Positions 58,252-64,000 of a stretch of 64,000 nt of DNA are shown here, in pieces. Source of the DNA: Saccharopolyspora aridisoli. Lineage in GTDB: Bacteria > Actinomycetota > Actinomycetes > Mycobacteriales > Pseudonocardiaceae. Both the position numbers and the translations under genes were made by a program. Position 1 is the first letter of the stretch, and each line of letters starts with the position of its first letter. Where the stretch lies: contig NZ_SMKV01000014.1 of assembly GCF_004348445.1 (NCBI RefSeq), positions 1 through 64,000 of the forward strand, given 5' to 3'. Under the pieces are notes generated by a model that saw only the letters and a list, made by a program, of their open reading frames with translations, ran no database searches and was not told the DNA's origin.

Positions 58252-59400
58252 TCAGGCGAAACCGACCGGCACGCCGGGGAGCTGCTCCCCGGACTGGGAA
58301 AGTCTGCGAACCCATGACCAGATGTCTTCGAGCGACCTCAGACTGTGACCGGCCACCATCCGGTCAACGTGCGGGAGGGCCGCCACAATTCCGGATTGCA
58401 CGGGTTGATATCCGTCGTGGCCCGCGTGCGGGTTCGCCCAGATGACACCGCGAGCCAACCTGCGCAGCCGGCGCATCTGCTCGGCCAGGTCAGTGGCGTC
58501 GCCGCGCTCCCATCCGTCGGAGAACAGCACCACGACGGAACCGCGCGCCATGCCGCGCTGCCCCCACCTGTCCAAGAACACCCGGAGAGTGTCGCCCAGT
58601 CGTGTGCCGCCGGAGAAGTCGGGGACCGCGCGAGAAGCCGCCTGCAGCGCGGATTCCGGATCGCGCTGGCGCAACTGCCTGCTCACGCGGGTCATCCTGG
58701 TGCCGAGCGTGAAGACCTCGGTGCTCGCCGGAGCCCGGCGGACCACGACGTGCGCGAAGCGCAGCAGCGCGTCGGAGTACGGGCTCATCGAACCGGAGAT
58801 GTCGATGAGCAGCACGACGCGACGAGCACGCCGCGAGCGGTGCTGCCGGGGCAGGCGCACCGGCTCGCCCCCGGACCGCAGCATCGCGCGCAGCGTGGCG
58901 CGGGGGCTCAGCCCTCCGCGCTTGCCGGGTTCGCGCCGCAAGGCTGGGCGCGTCGGAGGTTCGGGGCGCAGCACCGCCAGCATCCGCCGCAGGTGGTCGC
59001 GCTCTGCCGCGCTGAGTTCGGTGACATCGCGGTTCCGCAACACCTCCGCGTCGCTGGCGGCCGCCGCGAGCGGGTCCTCGGACTCCCCCTCGCCCCCGCC
59101 GTCGGACGTCTCGGCGGTCAGCGCCGCGATCTTCGCCGGGCGCGGCACCGGCTTCCCGGGCTGCTCCACCCCCATCGGCTCCGCGCTGAACCAGGTCTCG
59201 AAAGCCGCGTCGTAGCGGGCGACGTCGTCGGGATCGGAGCACAGGGTCAGGCGTCCGGCCCAGTACACGCCCTCACGCTCGTCCACCCCCACTTGGTCCA
59301 CGGCGGCCAGGAAGCTCTGCACCCGGTTCGGCCCCACGGCCATCCCCGAGTGCCGCAGGGCCCGGGCGAACCCCACCAACCCCGTCACGGTCTCCACCAT
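58252..59400 (-). CDS. VWA-domain protein (CoxE-like)
   Basis: About 382 residues. The C-terminal VWA domain has the MIDAS motif DISGSMSPYSDALLRF and FSDGWERGDATDLA. The N-terminal half is a CoxE helical region (GFARALRHSGMAVGPNRVQS). With the MoxR ATPase upstream it matures the CO-dehydrogenase-type active site. ATG 59400 is chosen from the GGAGGT spacing. Confidence 0.9.
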   Translation of the reverse strand: MVETVTGLVGFARALRHSGMAVGPNRVQSFLAAVDQVGVDEREGVYWAGRLTLCSDPDDVARYDAAFETWFSAEPMGVEQPGKPVPRPAKIAALTAETSDGGGEGESEDPLAAAASDAEVLRNRDVTELSAAERDHLRRMLAVLRPEPPTRPALRREPGKRGGLSPRATLRAMLRSGGEPVRLPRQHRSRRARRVVLLIDISGSMSPYSDALLRFAHVVVRRAPASTEVFTLGTRMTRVSRQLRQRDPESALQAASRAVPDFSGGTRLGDTLRVFLDRWGQRGMARGSVVVLFSDGWERGDATDLAEQMRRLRRLARGVIWANPHAGHDGYQPVQSGIVAALPHVDRMVAGHSLRSLEDIWSWVRRLSQSGEQLPGVPVGFA

Positions 59401-59475
59401 CACCACACCTCCCCTCCCACCTGGTCCTCGCGAATACCGTCGTGATCCGGTGCCTGCTCACCGGGGTGGAACGGG

Positions 59476-60357
59476 TCAGGGGGTGAGGACGCCTGCTGAG
59501 CGGACTCGCTCCGCGTCCTCCCGGTACTTGAGAACCGCGCCGAGGGTGGTGGCGGCGGTTTCGGTGTCGAGGGAACCTGCGCCCAGGGCCTGGAGGGCCT
59601 GGGTCCAGTCGAGGGCTTCGGCGACTCCCGGGGGCTTGAGGAGTTCCATCTGGCGCATCCGCTGGAGGGCCGCGGCGACCTGCTCCGCCAGGCGACCGTC
59701 GACGCCCGGCAGGCGCCGGCGGAGGATGGCGACCTCTCGGTCCAGGTCCGGGTGCTCCAGCCAGTGGTAGAGGCAGCGGCGCTTGAGCGCGTCGTGGACC
59801 TCGCGGGTGCGGTTGGAGGTGAGGATGACGACCGGCGGTTCCTCGGCGCGGACCTCGCCGTACTCCGGGATGCTGACCGCGTACTCCGAGAGCACCTCCA
59901 GCAGGAACGCCTCGAACTCGTCGTCGGCGCGGTCGACCTCGTCGACCAGCAGCACGCACGGCGTCTCCTGCAGAGCGCGCAGCAGCGGCCTGGCCAGCAG
60001 GAATCGCGGGGTGTAGAGGGAGGACTCGGCGGCGTCGGCATCGAGCTCACCGCCGGAGGCCGCTTCCAGGGTGCGCAGGTGCAGCAGCTGCCGCGGGAAG
60101 TCCCAGTCGTAGAGCGCCTGGGCCGCGTCGATGCCCTCGTGGCACTGCAGGCGGATCAGGTTCACGCCTAGGGCCGCTGCCAGCGCCTGCGCGAGCGCCG
60201 TCTTGCCGGTGCCCGGTTCGCCTTCTGTCAGCAGCGGGCGACGCATCCGCATCGCCAGGAAGGCCGCGGTCGCGATCCCGTCGTCCGGCAGGTAACCGGT
60301 CTCGTCCAGCGCCGCCGCGACCTCGGCCGGTGATTTCATCTCGAGAGCGTCAGCCAC
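59476..60357 (-). CDS. MoxR-type AAA+ ATPase (CoxD-like)
   Basis: 293 residues: Walker A EGEPGTGKTALAQALA, Walker B LLVDEVDRADDEFEAFLLEV, sensor ILTSNRTREVHDALKRRC. This MoxR-class chaperone pairs with the VWA protein. It is the first gene of the minus-strand cox-type cluster. Confidence 0.93.
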   Translation of the reverse strand: MADALEMKSPAEVAAALDETGYLPDDGIATAAFLAMRMRRPLLTEGEPGTGKTALAQALAAALGVNLIRLQCHEGIDAAQALYDWDFPRQLLHLRTLEAASGGELDADAAESSLYTPRFLLARPLLRALQETPCVLLVDEVDRADDEFEAFLLEVLSEYAVSIPEYGEVRAEEPPVVILTSNRTREVHDALKRRCLYHWLEHPDLDREVAILRRRLPGVDGRLAEQVAAALQRMRQMELLKPPGVAEALDWTQALQALGAGSLDTETAATTLGAVLKYREDAERVRSAGVLTP

Positions 60358-60425
60358 CCCCCGAGCCTATTCGACCGGACGCATCCACCCCATAGGATGC
60401 GCGTCGGTCGAACTAGAGGTGGGGC

Positions 60426-60992
60426 ATGAGCAGGTTCAAGGGGTTCCCGGCGCACGTGGAGAAGCACGTCGGACGCGTTCGGGGAGCCGACAGCAGGAGC
60501 GCCGGTGGGCGGGAGCGGGCCTACAACCTCGTGTACTGCGACCACGCCGACGGCACCCACGTGACCGTGCTGACCAGCGGGCTCCGCGAGCACACCGCGG
60601 GGGCGCCGCTTCCGCAGGAGCTGCTGTGCACGCTGCGTCAGGACCAGGAGGTCTACGCCAAGCACCTGGTGGGCGTGGTCGCCGAGCTGCTCACCGAGTC
60701 GCAGGCGCGCGTCGGCTACGGCGCCCTGATCATGAACGACCGCATCCTGCTGCCGGACACCGCGATCGCAGGCGCGATGGCCGCACCGCACCCGTACCTG
60801 GACGACGAGTTCGACGTCCTGCTCGACGAGGGCGTCCCGGTCCTGCAGCTGATCACGCTCGTCCCGATCACCCGCGCGGAGTCGCAGCTGGTTGCGCGCT
60901 TCGGCCGCGACGCGCTCTACGACCGGTGGGAGGCCCAGGGGACCGACCTGGCCGACATCTACCGGGATGACGCGGGCAGCGGCCAGTTCTAG
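60426..60992 (+). CDS. SUFU-domain-like protein, 188 aa
   Basis: Segments AYNLVYCDHADGTHVTVLTS, LPQELLCTLRQDQEVYAKHL and VLQLITLVPITRAESQLVAR follow the same order as in the 50170 protein, so both belong to the SUFU-like family. Divergent from the MoxR gene. Function unknown. Confidence 0.75.
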   Translation: MSRFKGFPAHVEKHVGRVRGADSRSAGGRERAYNLVYCDHADGTHVTVLTSGLREHTAGAPLPQELLCTLRQDQEVYAKHLVGVVAELLTESQARVGYGALIMNDRILLPDTAIAGAMAAPHPYLDDEFDVLLDEGVPVLQLITLVPITRAESQLVARFGRDALYDRWEAQGTDLADIYRDDAGSGQF

Positions 60993-61050
60993 TCCGAACC
61001 GACCGGGTTGATCATGGACGGTTCATGGACCGGACCGATCACTGCCCTGA

Positions 61051-63048
61051 TCACCGCAGGCCGGGAGCTTCGGCCAGGAACCTGTCGAGGACTCCGTCGG
61101 CGACCAGGACCTGGCCCGCCGGGCGGACCTCCGCGGTCGTCGAGCGGATGCGCTCGGCCGCGTCCACCGCCCAGCGCGCCTCGTCGAAGCGCGCGTTGGC
61201 CATCGCCTCATCACCGGAAGCCCGGGCTCGCAGGCCGTCGGCCGTCGCGAGCAGGGCCTGACCCCACTGGTCGGTCGCGGTCAGCCAGTGATCGGTGTCG
61301 GTGACGAAGTCCCTCGGTGCCCCGGCGCGGATGCGCTCCGGGGCGTTGGCGACGAGCTCCGCGTAGGCCCGCAGGTCCCGCACCGCCGCGCGGCGGTCGC
61401 CACCCGCCCACGCCGCGCGGAACGCGTCGAGACGCCGGGAGAGCTCCGGAGCGGGCGGCAGCCAGGCCGAACCGCCGGCCACCGGGGCCATGTGCTCCAG
61501 GTCGAAGAACGCCAGCAGCGCCTCCCGCGTCGCCGGGTCAGCCTGCACACCGGGCGAATCACCGGCGAACCGCTTGCCCGCCAGGTACTCGGCGGCGGCC
61601 CGCCAGGCCCGCTGCGGGTCGAAGTCCTCGTCGTTCCAGGCGAAATCGGCCGCACCGATCTCCACGACCTTGCTCGCCGCCGCCTGGTTCATCGGGTTGA
61701 CCACGTCTCCGGCCAGCTGATCGCTGAGCCCGCGCTCGCGCTTGTCGTAGGAGCCGAGCATGATTCGGCCGCGCGAGCCGTCGAAGTCGTTGACCGGGTA
61801 GTTGTCCCACAGGAAAACCTTGCGGCCCCAAACGGTTTCGGCCTGCTGGGCGTCGGAAGCGGTGATCTGGCGCGGGATCACGCCGTCACCGGTCCACATC
61901 ACGAGCACCCTCGGGTCAAGCGCTTCGCGGATCGCCTTCTTGTACTCCGAGTCCTCGACATCGGAGTACTCGGTGGGCACGAACTGCAGCGGCGCCACCC
62001 CGGGGTGGGTGTCGACGAACTCGCGCTGCACCTTGTTGAGCAGGTCGGCCTGCGCCCGCCCGGCCGAGCCCTCCGAGGGACGGCCGTAGGCGCGCTCGTC
62101 ACCGGCGCAGTTCCAGCGCGTGTAGGAGATGTCGTCCAGCGGCAGCGAGAAGTCGCGGATGCCCTCGTCGTACATGGCCTGCAACTTCGCCTGCAGCGCG
62201 TGGAGATCCCGCGGATCGCTGTAGCAGATGGAGTTCCCCGGCGAGAGCGCGAAGGTGAACTTCACGTGGTGCGCACCGGCCTGCCGGATCAGCTCCCGAA
62301 CCTCCCCGAGCTCCCGCGCCGGGTAGGGCTCACGCCACTTCTCGCGGTGGTACGGGTCGTCCTTGGGCGCGTAGATGTAGGTGTTGAGCTTGACGTCGCC
62401 GTAGAACGCCAGCTGGTCCATCCGCTCCTGGTGCGTCCACGGCGGGCCGTAGAAGCCCTCGATCGCGCCGCGCAGCGGCATGGCCGGCCGGTCCAGCACG
62501 GTCACGCCCGCGATGCGGCCGGGCGAGACGAGCTGCCGCAGCGTCTGCACCCCGTAGTAGGCCCCGGCCGGGTCGGAGGCGCCGATGAACACCTCGAACT
62601 CGGTGTCCGGGCGCACCGCGAGCGCGTACGCCTCCTCCTCCATCGGGACCGGGGCGTTCATGCGCGTCTCCTGCAAACCCTTGACCACGGTCGGCGAGGT
62701 GCGCTCGCCGATCCGCACCCGCAGTGAGGCATCCGCTGCGGGAGCGCCCGGTTCGCGGATCGCGACCTCGTCGGCCCCGGCGAGTTCGAGCACCTGCTTG
62801 GCGAGGTCCTTGGTCTGCCGGTCGACCAGCGGGTCCACCACGACCTCGACCTTCCCGCGGACCGCGACGTCGTCGCCGAGCCTGTCGAGCAGCTCCGGCT
62901 GCGGCACCAACGACGGCACTCCCTCACCTGGCAGCGCGTCGGAGCTCTGCGGGGCAGGCCGCTCCGGTGGGGGCGCGGAGTTCGTGCAGCCGGCCAAGGC
63001 CATCACCCCGGCCACGCACACCGCGAACGACCTGGAAAAACCGCGCAT
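61051..63048 (-). CDS. GH84 beta-N-acetylglucosaminidase lipoprotein
   Basis: About 665 residues. A signal peptide with lipobox LAGC (CVAGVMALAGCTNS) predicts an exported lipoprotein. The catalytic GH84 domain contains LRGAIEGFYGPPWTHQERMD, KLNTYIYAPKDDPYHREKWR, and the Asp pair in FSLPLDDISYTRW; a helical C-terminal domain follows. GH84 enzymes remove terminal GlcNAc by substrate-assisted catalysis. ATG 63048 has GGGGAG upstream; ATG 63060 is the alternative. Confidence 0.92.
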   Translation of the reverse strand: MRGFSRSFAVCVAGVMALAGCTNSAPPPERPAPQSSDALPGEGVPSLVPQPELLDRLGDDVAVRGKVEVVVDPLVDRQTKDLAKQVLELAGADEVAIREPGAPAADASLRVRIGERTSPTVVKGLQETRMNAPVPMEEEAYALAVRPDTEFEVFIGASDPAGAYYGVQTLRQLVSPGRIAGVTVLDRPAMPLRGAIEGFYGPPWTHQERMDQLAFYGDVKLNTYIYAPKDDPYHREKWREPYPARELGEVRELIRQAGAHHVKFTFALSPGNSICYSDPRDLHALQAKLQAMYDEGIRDFSLPLDDISYTRWNCAGDERAYGRPSEGSAGRAQADLLNKVQREFVDTHPGVAPLQFVPTEYSDVEDSEYKKAIREALDPRVLVMWTGDGVIPRQITASDAQQAETVWGRKVFLWDNYPVNDFDGSRGRIMLGSYDKRERGLSDQLAGDVVNPMNQAAASKVVEIGAADFAWNDEDFDPQRAWRAAAEYLAGKRFAGDSPGVQADPATREALLAFFDLEHMAPVAGGSAWLPPAPELSRRLDAFRAAWAGGDRRAAVRDLRAYAELVANAPERIRAGAPRDFVTDTDHWLTATDQWGQALLATADGLRARASGDEAMANARFDEARWAVDAAERIRSTTAEVRPAGQVLVADGVLDRFLAEAPGLR

Positions 63049-63139
63049 CGAGCTCCCCATCCAATCCTCGGGCGACGCCCCCAGTTCAACACACGGGAAG
63101 ATGACCCGACCGGGTCGCCTTGCCCCGTCTGACGCAAGC

Positions 63140-63171
63140 AGAAGGGCCGCCCCCGCGGGGACGGCCCTTCT
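63140..63171 (-). terminator. groEL terminator
   Basis: AGAAGGGCCG (63140-63149) pairs with CGGCCCTTCT (63162-63171), just after the minus-strand groEL stop. The stem is perfect. Confidence 0.85.
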
Positions 63172-63187
63172 CAGCTTGGGGCTGGAC

Positions 63188-64000
<813 letters not shown>

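Noticed and set aside
54362..58317. Long plus-strand open frames over the coxL/coxS/xdhC genes
   Set aside because: They are antisense shadows caused by high third-position GC; the minus strand carries complete enzyme motifs and ATGA overlaps.

Overview
The window is high-GC actinobacterial DNA. The flanking genes (an XPB-type helicase, menC, an aerobic CO-dehydrogenase-like cox cluster, a GH84 lipoprotein and a groEL with a Gly-Met tail) suggest the Pseudonocardiaceae, perhaps a Saccharopolyspora-like species. That placement is inference from gene content and codon use; no 16S or marker search was possible.

One event organises the window: a temperate siphovirus-type prophage of about 48.1 kb (277-48413) has integrated into the extreme 5' end of the XPB helicase gene. 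The XPB start survives as a 35-codon stub at 261-368. The rest resumes at 48404, where phage DNA provides a new Shine-Dalgarno and GTG start. A 10-bp identity (TGATCGTCCA) marks attL (277-286) and attR (48404-48413). A large serine integrase lies beside attR, and a phiC31 gp3-like recombination directionality factor sits in the replication operon.

Prophage layout, left to right. 0.4-6.7 kb is cargo: CutA, an XRE/TPR regulator, and a divergent cassette of small proteins with a putative RiPP precursor, a JmjC/cupin-4 oxygenase and a phosphotransferase-fold protein. 7.1-15.2 kb holds replication and control genes on the minus strand: a sigma-like protein, family A DNA polymerase, primase-helicase, two nuclease-like proteins and the RDF. 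15.4-38.6 kb is the late module, also minus strand: terminases, portal, MuF, scaffold, capsid, connectors, major tail protein, frameshifted chaperones, tape measure, tail tip, then an endolysin with a holin-like tail translationally coupled to an alpha-hydroxy-acid oxidase. Four plus-strand genes are wedged into this minus-strand module: a DUF4365-like protein, a NACHT NTPase, a membrane protein between the terminases, and a truncated second NACHT fused to a frameshifted deacetylase gene. 40.9-44.2 kb is a plus-strand operon of small acidic proteins separated by a repeated, covarying RNA hairpin. 44.3-46.7 kb holds a Ser/Arg/Asp low-complexity protein, a structured RNA candidate, and tandem GTTACG sites before the integrase.

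To the right (48.4-64 kb) host genes resume: XPB, a SUFU-like protein, menC, a minus-strand coxD-E-I-S-L-M-G-type cluster whose large subunit has the form II active-site loop, a second SUFU-like protein, a GH84 glycosidase lipoprotein and the 3' part of groEL.

Most likely new biology: the RiPP-like cassette carried by a prophage, the intercistronic hairpin family, the NACHT genes with a shared N-terminal motif and promoter, and the oxidase coupled to the lysis gene.
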